A DNA stretch of 64,000 bases from Paenibacillus sp. R14(2021) (GCF_019431355.1 NZ_CP080269.1:1488001-1552000), one strand, 5' to 3'; shown: positions 35,684 through 45,043, counted from the stretch's first letter. Translations and numbers: made by a program. The notes: generated from the letters alone by a model not told the origin.

Positions 35684-37210
35684 CTATTGCGTTGCAAAAT
35701 GCATGATTTTTTCCTGATCCGCTTCGTCACTTGAGAGCTCGCCTGTAATCCGGCCTTCTGCCATGACGTAGATGCGGTCACTCATGCCGAGCACCTCGCC
35801 AAGCTCGGATGAAATCATGATGATGCTCATGCCCTCGCTGATGAGTTTGTTCATGATCGTATAAATCTCGAATTTGGCGCCAACGTCGATACCGCGAGTC
35901 GGTTCGTCGAGAATGAGCAGCTTCGGACCAACGAACAGCCACTTGCCGAGCGACACCTTCTGCTGATTGCCGCCGCTCAAATTACCGACAATCTGCTCCA
36001 CGGAAGGCGCCTTGATGTTCAGCGATTGCTTATACGCGTTCGAGATCTTCACTTCTTCGTTGCTGTTGATGATGCCCCGACTGGAAATCTCGTGCAGGTT
36101 CGCGGCCGAGATATTGTTCTTGATGTCTTGGATCAGGAACAGTCCATCACCCTTCCGGTCCTCCGTCACGTATGCGATGCCTGCATCGATGGCATCCCGC
36201 GGATGCTTGAACTGGCTCTTCACCCCGCCAAGGGCCAGCTCGCCCTTCAATCTATACGACTTCGGATTGCCAAATATACTTTGTGCCAATTCTGTGCGTC
36301 CGGAGCCCATCAAGCCGGCAATGCCGACAATTTCGCCTTTTCTTACATGAAGATTCACGTTCTTCACGACTTCCCGGCCGAGACGAGTATCGTATGCAGA
36401 CCAGTTTCGGATGTCGAGCACATCCTCGCCGAAGCTGTACGCCGCACGCTTGGGATAGATATCATCGATCTCACGGCCGACCATGTTTTTGATGATGACG
36501 CTTTCGGAAATTTCGCCTTTGGACGCGTCCAGCGTGCAGATCGTCTGCCCGTCGCGGAGTACGGTCGCCTTGTCCGCGATCGCGATGACTTCCTTCAGCT
36601 TGTGGGAGATCATGATGCAGGTGATGCCCTGCTTCTTCAGCTCGCGCAGAAGCTGCAGCAAATTCTCGCTGTCATCCTCGTTGAGCGCGGCCGTCGGTTC
36701 ATCTAGAATCAATAGTTTAACGTTCTTGCTCAGCGATTTCGCGATTTCAACCAGCTGCTGCTTGCCGACGCCGAGATCCTTGATCAGCGTCTCGGGATTG
36801 ACGTTCAGCTTCACCTTCTGAAGCATTTCCTTGGCCCGTACGATCGTACGATTCCAATTGACGAACGCCCCTTGCTTCACTTCATTGCCTGCAAAAATGT
36901 TCTCGTACACCGTCAGATCAGGAAACAATGCCAATTCCTGATAAATGATCGCGATGCCCGCTTTCACGCTGTCGCTGATGCGGGAGAAGCTCTGCACGCG
37001 GCCCTCGAACACGATATCGCCTTCATACGTGCCGTGCGGATATACACCGCTCAGCACTTTCATCAGTGTCGACTTGCCCGCGCCGTTCTCGCCGATCAAG
37101 CAGTGAATTTCGCCCTTCTCCACCTGAAAGTTCACGTTCGAGAGCGCCTTGACGCCCGTGAACGACTTCGAGATGGCTTTCATTTCCAACATGTTCGTAC
37201 CCATCATCAT
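35684..37210 (-). CDS. Sugar ABC transporter, dual-domain ATPase (XylG/AraG/GguA-like)
   Basis: 508 residues with two ABC domains. The first has GENGAGKSTLMKVLSG and LLILDEPTAALNE. The second has a degenerate Walker A (GLMGSGRTELAQSIFG), LSGGNQQKVSLGKWL and LLILDEPTRGIDVG, as in all CUT2 ATPases. Three in-frame ATG codons follow AAGGAG closely (37210, 37207, 37204); the second or third fits ribosome spacing best. The gene sits 11 bases upstream of the permease gene. Confidence 0.93.
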   Translation of the reverse strand: MMMGTNMLEMKAISKSFTGVKALSNVNFQVEKGEIHCLIGENGAGKSTLMKVLSGVYPHGTYEGDIVFEGRVQSFSRISDSVKAGIAIIYQELALFPDLTVYENIFAGNEVKQGAFVNWNRTIVRAKEMLQKVKLNVNPETLIKDLGVGKQQLVEIAKSLSKNVKLLILDEPTAALNEDDSENLLQLLRELKKQGITCIMISHKLKEVIAIADKATVLRDGQTICTLDASKGEISESVIIKNMVGREIDDIYPKRAAYSFGEDVLDIRNWSAYDTRLGREVVKNVNLHVRKGEIVGIAGLMGSGRTELAQSIFGNPKSYRLKGELALGGVKSQFKHPRDAIDAGIAYVTEDRKGDGLFLIQDIKNNISAANLHEISSRGIINSNEEVKISNAYKQSLNIKAPSVEQIVGNLSGGNQQKVSLGKWLFVGPKLLILDEPTRGIDVGAKFEIYTIMNKLISEGMSIIMISSELGEVLGMSDRIYVMAEGRITGELSSDEADQEKIMHFATQ

Positions 37211-37293
37211 GCACTCCTTACTGAGGCCAGGCTAACAAGCATGGAATAGCGACAGCGTTAGCTATCGCTATTCCGCAACATTTATTCGGTCAC

Positions 37294-38394
37294 TTACAGA
37301 CCCTTGAAATCCTTGGCCTCGTAATAGCCGGATTCGATCAACTTCGCTTTCACGTTGTCTTTGTCGACGACAATGACATCGGTTTGCTTCGCTTTCACGT
37401 CGATCTTGCCATTGTTGTAGGAACCGGTCGTTTGAGGCGTATTGCCGTCCAAGATGGCGATCGCCATGCCCATCGCGTCCTTCACGAGGCTGCGCACGTC
37501 TTTGAACACCGTCATGGACTGATGGCCGTCGATAACGTATTGTACGGATGCTTTCTCCGCATCTTGGCCAGTTACCACGTAGCTGGTCACGGCTTTGTCG
37601 GAACCGAATACATCGGCAATGGAACGCGCGGTGCCGTCGTTTGGTGCCAGGATCGCAACATCGCCCTTCATGTCGTCCGCCGCCGCGGTCAAGTGCGTTT
37701 GCGCTTTGTTTTTCGCTTCGTTGGCATCCCAGTTCGTCGTGACTTGGCCGATGATTTTGCTCAGCTGTTCGCGGGACAGATCCGCCATGTCTTTCAGTGC
37801 GACCGCTTCGCTGGAGTTGGCGATTTTGAACGTGCCGTCCGCAATCTTCGGCTGCAGCACGGACCATGCGCCTTGGAAGAACAAGAATGCATTGTTGTCG
37901 GAAGCAGCGCCGGCGTACAAGTAAAGCGGTTCGCCGCTGCCCTTAGCGTGATCAACGAGGTATTTGGCTTGCGCTGCGCCGACAGCCACGCTGTCGAACG
38001 TCACATAGTAGTCGACTGCGTCCGTCTTCGTAATAAGACGGTCGTAGGAGATGACCTTGACGCCGGCTTTCTTCGCCGACTCGACGGCCGCTGCGGCAGC
38101 GTCGCCGTCCTGTGGACAAATGATCAGTACTTGAATGCCTTTGTTAATCAGCGTCTCGACGTTCTCTTTCTCTTTCGCGGAAGAGCCTTGGCTGAACAAA
38201 ATGTCCGTCGTATATTTCGTGCCGTCCAGCGCATCCTTGAAGCGCTGCTCATCCTGCACCCATCTCGGCTCATCCTTCGTCGGCAGCACGATCCCCACGC
38301 TGACCTTGCTTCCACCCTTACCGCAAGCTGCGACGACAGCCGCGAAGATCATAATCACGAGCACCAGCGAGATCCGTTTCAAACCTTTTCCCAT
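37294..38394 (-). CDS. Sugar-binding lipoprotein of the ribose/xylose-type importer (XylF/ChvE-like)
   Basis: 366 residues. The lipobox VVAAC is followed by a type I periplasmic-binding fold (VGIVLPTKDEPRWVQDEQRFKDAL, IQVLIICPQDGDAAAAAVESAKKAGVKVISYDRLI). The fold and YDRLI segment are typical of xylose/multiple-monosaccharide binding proteins. It is the first gene of the transport operon, behind a control region with two inverted cre-like sites. It is a paralogue of the binding protein encoded at 38609-39715. Confidence 0.92.
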   Translation of the reverse strand: MGKGLKRISLVLVIMIFAAVVAACGKGGSKVSVGIVLPTKDEPRWVQDEQRFKDALDGTKYTTDILFSQGSSAKEKENVETLINKGIQVLIICPQDGDAAAAAVESAKKAGVKVISYDRLITKTDAVDYYVTFDSVAVGAAQAKYLVDHAKGSGEPLYLYAGAASDNNAFLFFQGAWSVLQPKIADGTFKIANSSEAVALKDMADLSREQLSKIIGQVTTNWDANEAKNKAQTHLTAAADDMKGDVAILAPNDGTARSIADVFGSDKAVTSYVVTGQDAEKASVQYVIDGHQSMTVFKDVRSLVKDAMGMAIAILDGNTPQTTGSYNNGKIDVKAKQTDVIVVDKDNVKAKLIESGYYEAKDFKGL

Positions 38395-38423
38395 TTTTGT
38401 TACCCCTCTCGAAAATGTACTAA

Positions 38424-38472
38424 AGCGCTTTCATGTCCAACTATAGCATCGCAGGCTTGTCATGAAAGCGCT
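38424..38472 (-). promoter_or_regulatory. Promoter with two inverted cre-like sites
   Basis: A 12-bp inverted repeat, AGCGCTTTCATG (38424-38435) and CATGAAAGCGCT (38461-38472), flanks a -10-like TATAGT (38440-38445, minus strand). The outer copy reads TGAAAGCGCTAACG, one mismatch from the cre consensus; the inner copy has two to three. The -35 box (TTTCAT) is poor. This suggests CcpA repression plus an activator requirement. Confidence 0.6.
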
Positions 38473-38560
38473 AACGATTAGCACTTTTTGCATACCGTCT
38501 ATACTATTTTGTCTTTTGCCTTAATCGCCCGCTGGATGCATCTTTAGAGAATGCCAAAAA

Positions 38561-38594
38561 AAGCGGCTTCCCGCATCGCTGCGAAAAGCCGCTT
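38561..38594 (-). terminator. Terminator after the regulatory operon
   Basis: AAGCGGCTT/AAGCCGCTT 9-bp stem, followed by seven T residues on the minus strand. It separates the sensor/regulator operon (38609-43749) from the transport operon. Confidence 0.85.
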
Positions 38595-38608
38595 CTCACT
38601 TTCTATCC

Positions 38609-39715
38609 TTACTTGCCCTGGTCCACTTGCCGGTACACCTCTTCCCGGCTGTGAAATCCGTCCGCGATAATCGTCGTATCCATATTTGCCTTATTAACCG
38701 CGATCGGCTCGAGCAGGATGGCGGGCACGTCGACCTTCTTGTTGAAGACGGTTTTGTCCGTGCTGACCTGCTCGCCCTTCGCCATCTGAACGGCGAGATA
38801 GGCCGCCCGCTCGGCCAGCTTACGAATCGGTTTGTATACCGTCATGGCCTGGGTGCCTTCCACGATCCGCTGCGCGGCGGCGAGCTCGGCATCCATCCCG
38901 GATACGGGGATTCGCCCCGCCATATGCTGCGCGGCCAGTGCTGAGATCGCGCCCCCGGCCGTCCCGTCATTCGCCGCCATGACGGCATTAACCGCGTTAT
39001 TGTTCGCCTTCAGCGCCGTCTTCATGTTCTCGAACGCATTCGACGGCTTCCATTCCTTCGTGAATTGATCGTAGACAATTTGAATATCTCCTTTGTCGAC
39101 GAGCGGCTTTAGAATGTTCATCTGCCCCTGCTTGAACATATGCGCATTATTGTCCGTATCCGCTCCTTCGATCAGCACGTAATTGCCCCGCGGCACCTGC
39201 GCAACGATCGCACCCGCCTGCAGCTCGCCGACCTTCTCGTTATCGAACGAGACGTACAGGTCTACATCGGCATTGACGATGAGCCGGTCATAAGAGATGA
39301 CTTTGATGCCCGCCTGATGGGCCTTCGCAACGATCGCCGCCGATACCTCGGCGTCATGGGGCACGACGACCAAGACGTCGACGCCTCGCGATATCATGCT
39401 CTCCGCCTGTTCGATCTGCTTCACGTCATCGCCGTTCGCCGCTTCGACGTCAACCTCGGCACCAAGCTGCTCGACTGCCGCTTTGAACAAATCCCGGTCC
39501 TTCTTCCATCGCTCCTCAAGCAGCGTGTCAAGCGATAACCCGATGACCAGCTGCTTGGTCTTCTGATTGACGCCCGCTTTATTTGCCGCTCCATTCGCGG
39601 CAGGCGGTTGACCGATCGTCTCTCCGTCCCCGCCCGAAGCGCAAGCTGCCAAGAGCGCAAGCAGCGCCGCCGCGAATAATCCCGTTAACCAGCTATGTCC
39701 CATGCTGTACTTCAC
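38609..39715 (-). CDS. Second sugar-binding lipoprotein (XylF/ChvE-like), in the regulatory operon
   Basis: About 368 residues. The lipobox LLAAC is followed by a type I periplasmic-binding fold with VDVLVVVPHDAEVSAAIVAKAH and IKVISYDRLIV, closely paralleling the neighbour at 37294-38394. The start is GTG 39715, preceded by AAGGAG at 9 bases. It follows the response regulator gene by 34 bases and ends at a terminator. It is thus co-transcribed with the sensor genes rather than with the permease. It may supply the importer under different control or widen its ligand range. Confidence 0.88.
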   Translation of the reverse strand: MKYSMGHSWLTGLFAAALLALLAACASGGDGETIGQPPAANGAANKAGVNQKTKQLVIGLSLDTLLEERWKKDRDLFKAAVEQLGAEVDVEAANGDDVKQIEQAESMISRGVDVLVVVPHDAEVSAAIVAKAHQAGIKVISYDRLIVNADVDLYVSFDNEKVGELQAGAIVAQVPRGNYVLIEGADTDNNAHMFKQGQMNILKPLVDKGDIQIVYDQFTKEWKPSNAFENMKTALKANNNAVNAVMAANDGTAGGAISALAAQHMAGRIPVSGMDAELAAAQRIVEGTQAMTVYKPIRKLAERAAYLAVQMAKGEQVSTDKTVFNKKVDVPAILLEPIAVNKANMDTTIIADGFHSREEVYRQVDQGK

Positions 39716-39749
39716 CGTACACCTCTCCTTGGCTTTCTGCGCCTGCAAG

Positions 39750-41333
39750 CTACTTCTTGTTCGCCGGTCGCAGCAGCATTTTCCGGTAATCCGTCGGCGA
39801 GCAGCCGACAATCTTCCTGAACACCCGGCTGAAATAATTCGGATCATGATAGCCGATTTCAAACGTAATTTCCTTTAGGCTCTTGTCCGTTTCCTGCATG
39901 AGCTGCTTGGCGGTTTCCATCCGGCACTCCGTCAAATAATCGATATAATTAAGGCCAAAATGCGACTTGAACAGCTTGCTCATGTAGAACGGATTGCGAT
40001 TAACCTGCGCCGCGACGCGCTCTAGCGACAGATCTTCATGCGCATGCGCCCGAATATACTGCTTTACCGTCTGAAGGAGGTCGGATTCCATGTCTTCCGC
40101 CAGCGTGACGGTCTTCTCAGCCAATTGGCCTACAAGCACGCGCGTTTCCGTCTTCAGCTGCATATAACTTACCGCTTGATGGGGGTAATACGGATTGTTC
40201 ACGTCGATGCCCATCTCCTGCAGCATCCGCGTAATAACGATCAACACCTCGAACGCCCGCTGCTGCGCCATGCCAATCGAAGCGCCCGAGCCTTCATAGA
40301 CGTCAATAATGCCGATGATGCCTTCAAGCGCTGCTTCCCAATAGCCGCGCCGCACCTCTTCCAGCACGCTCTTCTCCCTGCCCATCGCCATGCTTCCCGT
40401 TGTCGGATTATCGGGCCGTTCCAAATCCTCGTACAAGCAATACCTTGCTGGCAGCGACCCGTCAACGGAAGCGAGCAGCGACTCGTGATAGGATTTGCGC
40501 ATATCCATGATGCTTCCGTAAAGTTCGCCGATGCCGATGAACGGCTCCTCCCCGCTCTTTCGGTGAAGCCATTGCACCAGCTTCCTGGCCAATCCGACCG
40601 CATAGCTTCGATAGGATTGCGCGCCGTCAACGAAGATCAGCAGCGGAATTTGCTTGCCGGACAACCGGCCGATCCAGCACGGGACGGCCGTAGTCTCCAA
40701 TTGCTGAACGAGGTTCGCATAGATCGACTCTGCACGGCTTCCGGTGCTCCCATCATCCTCGCAGGGGCCGGGCAGCAGTACGTTCATGACGAAACAGCCG
40801 TTCATGGCGGGCAGTCCAAGCAGCTCGATCATCTCGCCCAAATGCTCGGACGGCACGAAATCAAAAAGCAGCTGCGAGACGATGTCCGCTTCGACGATCG
40901 GCAGCATTTTGCGCAGCCGTTCCCTGTCAAGCCGCCTGACCTCGCTTTCGCTCCGCGCCGCTTTGATCTCCTCCGCCACCTTGCCAATCGTATCCAGCAC
41001 GACGGCTGTCTTGCTTGGCTTGAGCAAATAATCACGAACGCCCATCCGCAGCGCCTGCCGCGCGAATTCGAACGTATCGTAGGCTGTGACCATAATGAAT
41101 GTAACGGTATCATTCGTTTCCTGGATCGCCTCGATGGCCTGCAGCCCGCTCATGCCCGGCATCTTGATATCCATCGTAATTAGATCCGGCTTCAGCAGCG
41201 CCGCGGCTTCGATTGCCTCCCTGCCGTTCGCCGCCTGACCGACGACGGCGATCTCTGGCAGTCCTGTTTCGAGGATTCTTTGCAGGGCGATCCGCTCGAT
41301 GGGCTCATCGTCAACGATTAACAGCGTGATCAT
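39750..41333 (-). CDS. AraC-type response regulator (AraT/YesN-like)
   Basis: 527 residues. The receiver domain has DDE and phospho-acceptor Asp55 in LITMDIKMPG. A long middle region follows, then an AraC-type DNA-binding domain at the C terminus (LSLERVAAQVNRNPFYMSKLFKSHFG, EIGYHDPNYFSRVFRKIVG). ATG 41333 has AGGAGG 8 bases upstream and overlaps the kinase stop by 4 bases. It is the output of a three-component sugar sensor and the likely activator of the adjacent importer. Confidence 0.93.
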   Translation of the reverse strand: MITLLIVDDEPIERIALQRILETGLPEIAVVGQAANGREAIEAAALLKPDLITMDIKMPGMSGLQAIEAIQETNDTVTFIMVTAYDTFEFARQALRMGVRDYLLKPSKTAVVLDTIGKVAEEIKAARSESEVRRLDRERLRKMLPIVEADIVSQLLFDFVPSEHLGEMIELLGLPAMNGCFVMNVLLPGPCEDDGSTGSRAESIYANLVQQLETTAVPCWIGRLSGKQIPLLIFVDGAQSYRSYAVGLARKLVQWLHRKSGEEPFIGIGELYGSIMDMRKSYHESLLASVDGSLPARYCLYEDLERPDNPTTGSMAMGREKSVLEEVRRGYWEAALEGIIGIIDVYEGSGASIGMAQQRAFEVLIVITRMLQEMGIDVNNPYYPHQAVSYMQLKTETRVLVGQLAEKTVTLAEDMESDLLQTVKQYIRAHAHEDLSLERVAAQVNRNPFYMSKLFKSHFGLNYIDYLTECRMETAKQLMQETDKSLKEITFEIGYHDPNYFSRVFRKIVGCSPTDYRKMLLRPANKK

Positions 41334-42769
41334 GATTTCGGCCTCCTCGGCAAAGCTAACGTTAAGCATGTGCCCTCTCCGGGCGTTGATTCCACCGCGA
41401 TAATATCCTGCACCCCATAAAACAGCTGCAGACGGTCCAGCACGTTTCGGATGCCGATGCCGGTGGAATGCCCTTTATATCCAGCGCTGTCGACATGGGA
41501 CAGCATGCGCGCGACCTGCTCGGACTCCATGCCTTGTCCGTTATCCTCCACCTGCACAAGGACGTGATTTCCTTCGTTCTTCACGCGCAGCGTGAGTGTA
41601 CCTCCGTCTTCGGACGGCTCGATGGCGTAGATGAAAGCATTCTCCACGATCGGCTGCAGAATAAGAATCGGCACTTCGATATCAAGCGCATCCTCGTCAA
41701 TGTCACGAACAATATTGACCCGGCTGCCGAAGCGCGCCTGCTGAATGGTCAAATATTCCTCCAGCACTTCAATCTCGTCACGCAGCGTAACACGGCTGTC
41801 CATGCGCCTCAAATTATAGCGGAGCATGCCGGCAACGGAGCTGATCAGTTCGCTCGTCTTGTCCGCTCCGGCAAGATAAGCTTCTTTCGACAGCATGTTG
41901 AGCGTGTTGAACAGAAAATGCGGATTGATCTGGCTTTGCAGGCTCTTCAGCTCGCTTTCCTTCAGCATGAGCTTGTGCTTATGCAGATCGTATTCCAGCT
42001 GCGCCTTGCTCTGGATCTCGTCAAACAGATTGCCGATGTTCAGCCGCATGTTGTCCAGCGTACGGGCAAGAAACGACATATCGTCGTTGTTATTCACGAC
42101 GATGGGGTTCTGGAAATTGCCCCGCGACAGCTCTCGCGCGGATTGGGTCAGCTTCAGAATCGGCTGCGTGACGCTGTTGACGAAGCGATACGAGAACAGC
42201 AGCAGCAGCAGCGATACGAGCGCGAGCGTCCAGAAGCCCATTTTCTTAATATCATTGCTGCGGTCGATGATTTTGCGGTAGAAGGCGTCGTACGTATTCT
42301 GTTCGCCGCTGATCAATTCAAGCGTCATTTCGGAGATATAGGTCGAAATATTGGTTGCTTCGTCGAACTGCTTGATTCCGTTCTCATCGTCATTGTCCTT
42401 CTGAAATCGGACCGCGAGGTTCATCGCCTCGGACTGGCTCTCCATCATATGCTGGAAGTTATCGAGCACCATGTCGTTGCTGGGATTTCGGAGCCAATTC
42501 ATCTGAGCTTTCGTCAGCTGCAGCTGGTTATTCGCAGAGACATACAGCCGCAGGCTCTCCTCCGTCGGCGACATGCGGTAATCGTTCAGCGTCGTCAGTG
42601 CCTGCCTGCTTTGCTGGGAGGCTTGGTTCATCATCAGATACCGCTGCAGAATCTCGTTGTACTTCTCAACTGTCCGCTGATTAAAAATACTCATCGAAAT
42701 CCAAATGAATGCCATGATGATCCAGATAATGATCGACAGCATCATCATCTTGCTGCGAATGGTCTTCAC
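41330..42769 (-). CDS. Sensor histidine kinase (AraS/LytS/YesM-like)
   Basis: 479 residues. Two spans bracket an extracellular helical domain (about residues 30-175). A HAMP segment (VTQPILKLTQSARELSRGN) and a kinase core follow, with phospho-acceptor His in LQSQINPHFLFNTLNM and ATP-site PIVENAFIYA and EDNGQGMES. It overlaps the genes on both sides by 4 bases, so the sensor protein, kinase and regulator are translationally coupled. Confidence 0.93.
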   Translation of the reverse strand: MKTIRSKMMMLSIIIWIIMAFIWISMSIFNQRTVEKYNEILQRYLMMNQASQQSRQALTTLNDYRMSPTEESLRLYVSANNQLQLTKAQMNWLRNPSNDMVLDNFQHMMESQSEAMNLAVRFQKDNDDENGIKQFDEATNISTYISEMTLELISGEQNTYDAFYRKIIDRSNDIKKMGFWTLALVSLLLLLFSYRFVNSVTQPILKLTQSARELSRGNFQNPIVVNNNDDMSFLARTLDNMRLNIGNLFDEIQSKAQLEYDLHKHKLMLKESELKSLQSQINPHFLFNTLNMLSKEAYLAGADKTSELISSVAGMLRYNLRRMDSRVTLRDEIEVLEEYLTIQQARFGSRVNIVRDIDEDALDIEVPILILQPIVENAFIYAIEPSEDGGTLTLRVKNEGNHVLVQVEDNGQGMESEQVARMLSHVDSAGYKGHSTGIGIRNVLDRLQLFYGVQDIIAVESTPGEGTCLTLALPRRPKS

Positions 42770-43749
42770 CTTGCCGCCTCCTTCGGATCAGAGGCGATCA
42801 CGATGCTGATCGGCGTATAATAGCTTCGGCCAAGCGGCAGCTGATCGCTGCCGAGCCAGCGTTCGATTAAGTCGACGCTCATTCGGCCCATTTCCTCGTA
42901 ATGCTGCGACAGCCCGGCTTGCACGAGTCCATCTTGAATCAGCTTGACCGTTTGCGGTGAATTGTCGAACATGAACACCTTGTAGCCCTTCATACGGGAA
43001 CGCGACTCCCCCGCTTGGACGATACTCTTGGCGGAGTCGGCTTTCAATCCGATGAATGCATTGATCGACGGGAAGTGATTAAGCATGTCGTACGCCTGCA
43101 TGCTGGGCTGGAGCATCTCCGCGTCCTTGGAAGCGAAGACGAGTCGAATGCCCGTGAAGCCGTTCAACGCTTCGCGTAATCCTTTCAGCCGCAGCTGGTC
43201 CGTATCCATCGAATCGGGATTCGCGACGACACCGATAACGCCTTTGCCGCCAAGGTCGGCAGCGATCCGCTCTCCCATGAGGATGCCCTCCTGATAATGA
43301 TCAGAGCCTACGTATGTTTTGCGAAGGCTCCCCGGCGCGTCGGAGTTGATCGTCACGACCGGAATGCCTCTCTCGGTTGCTTTGTCGACCATCAGCTCGA
43401 ACTCTGGACGATCGACGCCCTCGATAATGATCCCGTTCACTTTGGAAGCGATTGCAATATCGATCTGCTTTAAAAGCTCTTCGAAATTCGACCGGTATAC
43501 GCCGGAGAAATCCACCTTCATGCCGTGGGCTTCGCCCGCTTCTCTAGCGCCCTTCTGAATTTCGTTCATCACGTAGCTGCCCTGCTCCTGCGAGATCAGG
43601 ACAATGTGCTCCGGATGCCTATCCGTCAAGGGAAATGAGGATGTGTCCATATCCATATCGCTTTGGAAAATCGTAAGCATGAGATAAATCGTTACCGCCA
43701 GCGCAGTCAAGCAGCTCGCGAACACCGCAATATAAATCAACCGTTTCAT
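42766..43749 (-). CDS. Membrane-anchored sugar-binding sensor protein (AraP/XylFII-like)
   Basis: 327 residues. One N-terminal membrane anchor (residues 4-28, no lipobox Cys) precedes a LacI-type periplasmic-binding fold (HIVLISQEQGSYVMNEIQKGAR, VNGIIIEGVDRPEFELMVDKA, GIPVVTINSDAPG). Proteins of this kind bind a sugar outside the cell and switch the partner kinase, as shown for AraP of Geobacillus and XylFII of Clostridium. The gene order sensor-kinase-regulator matches those systems. It is the first gene of a four-gene regulatory operon. Confidence 0.85.
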   Translation of the reverse strand: MKRLIYIAVFASCLTALAVTIYLMLTIFQSDMDMDTSSFPLTDRHPEHIVLISQEQGSYVMNEIQKGAREAGEAHGMKVDFSGVYRSNFEELLKQIDIAIASKVNGIIIEGVDRPEFELMVDKATERGIPVVTINSDAPGSLRKTYVGSDHYQEGILMGERIAADLGGKGVIGVVANPDSMDTDQLRLKGLREALNGFTGIRLVFASKDAEMLQPSMQAYDMLNHFPSINAFIGLKADSAKSIVQAGESRSRMKGYKVFMFDNSPQTVKLIQDGLVQAGLSQHYEEMGRMSVDLIERWLGSDQLPLGRSYYTPISIVIASDPKEAAR

Positions 43750-43830
43750 GCTTTCTCCCTCGGCAAAAGCAAATTTTGTAAGCTATTCTATCATGATTTC
43801 TGCGTTTCGGATAGATCGCCGGTCTCACGT

Positions 43831-44045
43831 TCATACCCGATAAGCCATCCTACCAGGTGAAATCAGCGCCAGTCGTTCATCGGGATTAGGACCGACATCA
43901 TCCGCACACAGATGAGGATGCCCTCTCTCCGTATGAAATATGCAGTCATTTCCAGACTTGCAGCTCGTATCGTCACCTGAATCAAGATGCTGCTTCTGGC
44001 AAAGGAACCCCCACATATTGCCAGACCCGGCATCTCCGGCAACGG
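43831..44045 (-). pseudogene. Possible C-terminal gene fragment, Cys-rich
   Basis: In the 338-base gap between the sensor gene and the terminator at 44047, one minus-strand frame reads FFAVAGDAGSGNMWGFLC and later HPHLCADDVGPNPDERLAL before its stop. It has no start codon after the terminator hairpin. The GDAGSGNMWGF segment loosely recalls SMI1/KNR4-like proteins. It could equally be chance; nothing else is visible in this gap. Confidence 0.25.
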
Positions 44046-44046
44046 C

Positions 44047-44073
44047 AAAAAATCCGGTGCGGCTGCACCGGAT
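44047..44073 (-). terminator. Terminator after the GIY-YIG/DUF6530 operon
   Basis: ATCCGGTGC/GCACCGGAT 9-bp stem with a 4-base loop, followed by six T residues on the minus strand. Confidence 0.9.
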
Positions 44074-44087
44074 CAAAGACCTGTTTC

Positions 44088-44474
44088 TTATCGTTTCACT
44101 TTGTTGTAGCCTTTGTCGCCGTAGGGCTGAAGCTTCTCCAGCCACAGCTCCCTCAGCGCCTCGACCTCTTCTTTATACTTGGCCAGCTCGGAACGGTCGT
44201 TCATGACTTCCTCGCGCGGCTTGATCTGATCCAGCTCCTCGAAGACAAAGATAGACCCGCCGTACAAATCCCAGTCCTCGCGCAGCTCCGAGATCGTGAT
44301 CATGTTCATCTGCTTGGAAAATTCAAAACGGTTTCGAGCACCGTCGAGGTCCATCGTGCCGTCGATCCATACTTTGCCGTTCGTCGTATTGCGGATTTGA
44401 TAGATGCCCATAGGCCGGAAGGACTTCGCGTACGCGGTCGCCAGTTCCTTCTTCTTCTGTTTATCGAGCGACAT
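44088..44474 (-). CDS. GIY-YIG-family protein, probably catalytically degenerate
   Basis: 128 residues. The core MGIYQIRNTTNGKVWIDGTMDLDGARNRF follows the GIY-YIG pattern, but the second motif YIG reads WID and the remainder is not like UvrC or homing nucleases. Nuclease activity is therefore doubtful. GGAGG lies 7 bases before ATG 44474. It is 36 bases behind the DUF6530 gene and ends at a terminator; the two form an operon behind a palindromic operator-like sequence. Confidence 0.7.
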   Translation of the reverse strand: MSLDKQKKKELATAYAKSFRPMGIYQIRNTTNGKVWIDGTMDLDGARNRFEFSKQMNMITISELREDWDLYGGSIFVFEELDQIKPREEVMNDRSELAKYKEEVEALRELWLEKLQPYGDKGYNKVKR

Positions 44475-44510
44475 GCTGCTGCCTCCTATTCTGTCTGCTC
44501 AGCGTTAAGC

Positions 44511-44990
44511 TTAATAACCCAGCTCCTTCAAAATTCGGGACAGCGTCCGAAGCCGCTCGCCGATCATCTCGTCGTCCGAGCTGAGCGCTTGGCTGAACAG
44601 CTTGATATCTTCGTTGATCTTCTCGTTATCGGTGCATACCGCCACCGTCATGGCGTCGCCCTGCAGACCGATCCGGTCGATGACGGGATTCTCCTTATCG
44701 TACAGATCATCGTACCGGTACGCTTCCCTGAAGTGAGCGATGCCTCTGCTCACCAGAATAGCCAAATCCAGCACCCGGTGAAGCGGCAGCTCCTCCGATT
44801 GCCTGGACCATTTCTCGCCCGTATACCGCCAAACTTTAGCTGAGATATCAATCTTGCCTCTGTCATTCCACTGTGCAAGTCCGAGCGAAAGCCCCTTCGC
44901 GTCGGTATGATTGGCGTACCTGCCGTCGATCCCCTCGTAATTCTCAGAGACGATGACAGGCTTATGCTTTAATGTTGTTGGAATTTTCAT
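44511..44990 (-). CDS. DUF6530-type protein of unknown function
   Basis: 159 residues, soluble, beginning MKIPTTLKHKPVIVSENYEG with LSLGLAQWNDRGKIDISAKV and LHRVLDLAILVSRG. I recognise it as DUF6530, found next to GIY-YIG genes in Bacillales; no function is known. Its upstream region has the repeated TTAGTAA/TTACTAA element at 45044-45070. Confidence 0.65.
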   Translation of the reverse strand: MKIPTTLKHKPVIVSENYEGIDGRYANHTDAKGLSLGLAQWNDRGKIDISAKVWRYTGEKWSRQSEELPLHRVLDLAILVSRGIAHFREAYRYDDLYDKENPVIDRIGLQGDAMTVAVCTDNEKINEDIKLFSQALSSDDEMIGERLRTLSRILKELGY

Positions 44991-45043
44991 TGCTGATGCT
45001 CCATTCGCTTGAAAAATATAAATAGGCTTTAAATGTAGATTTT

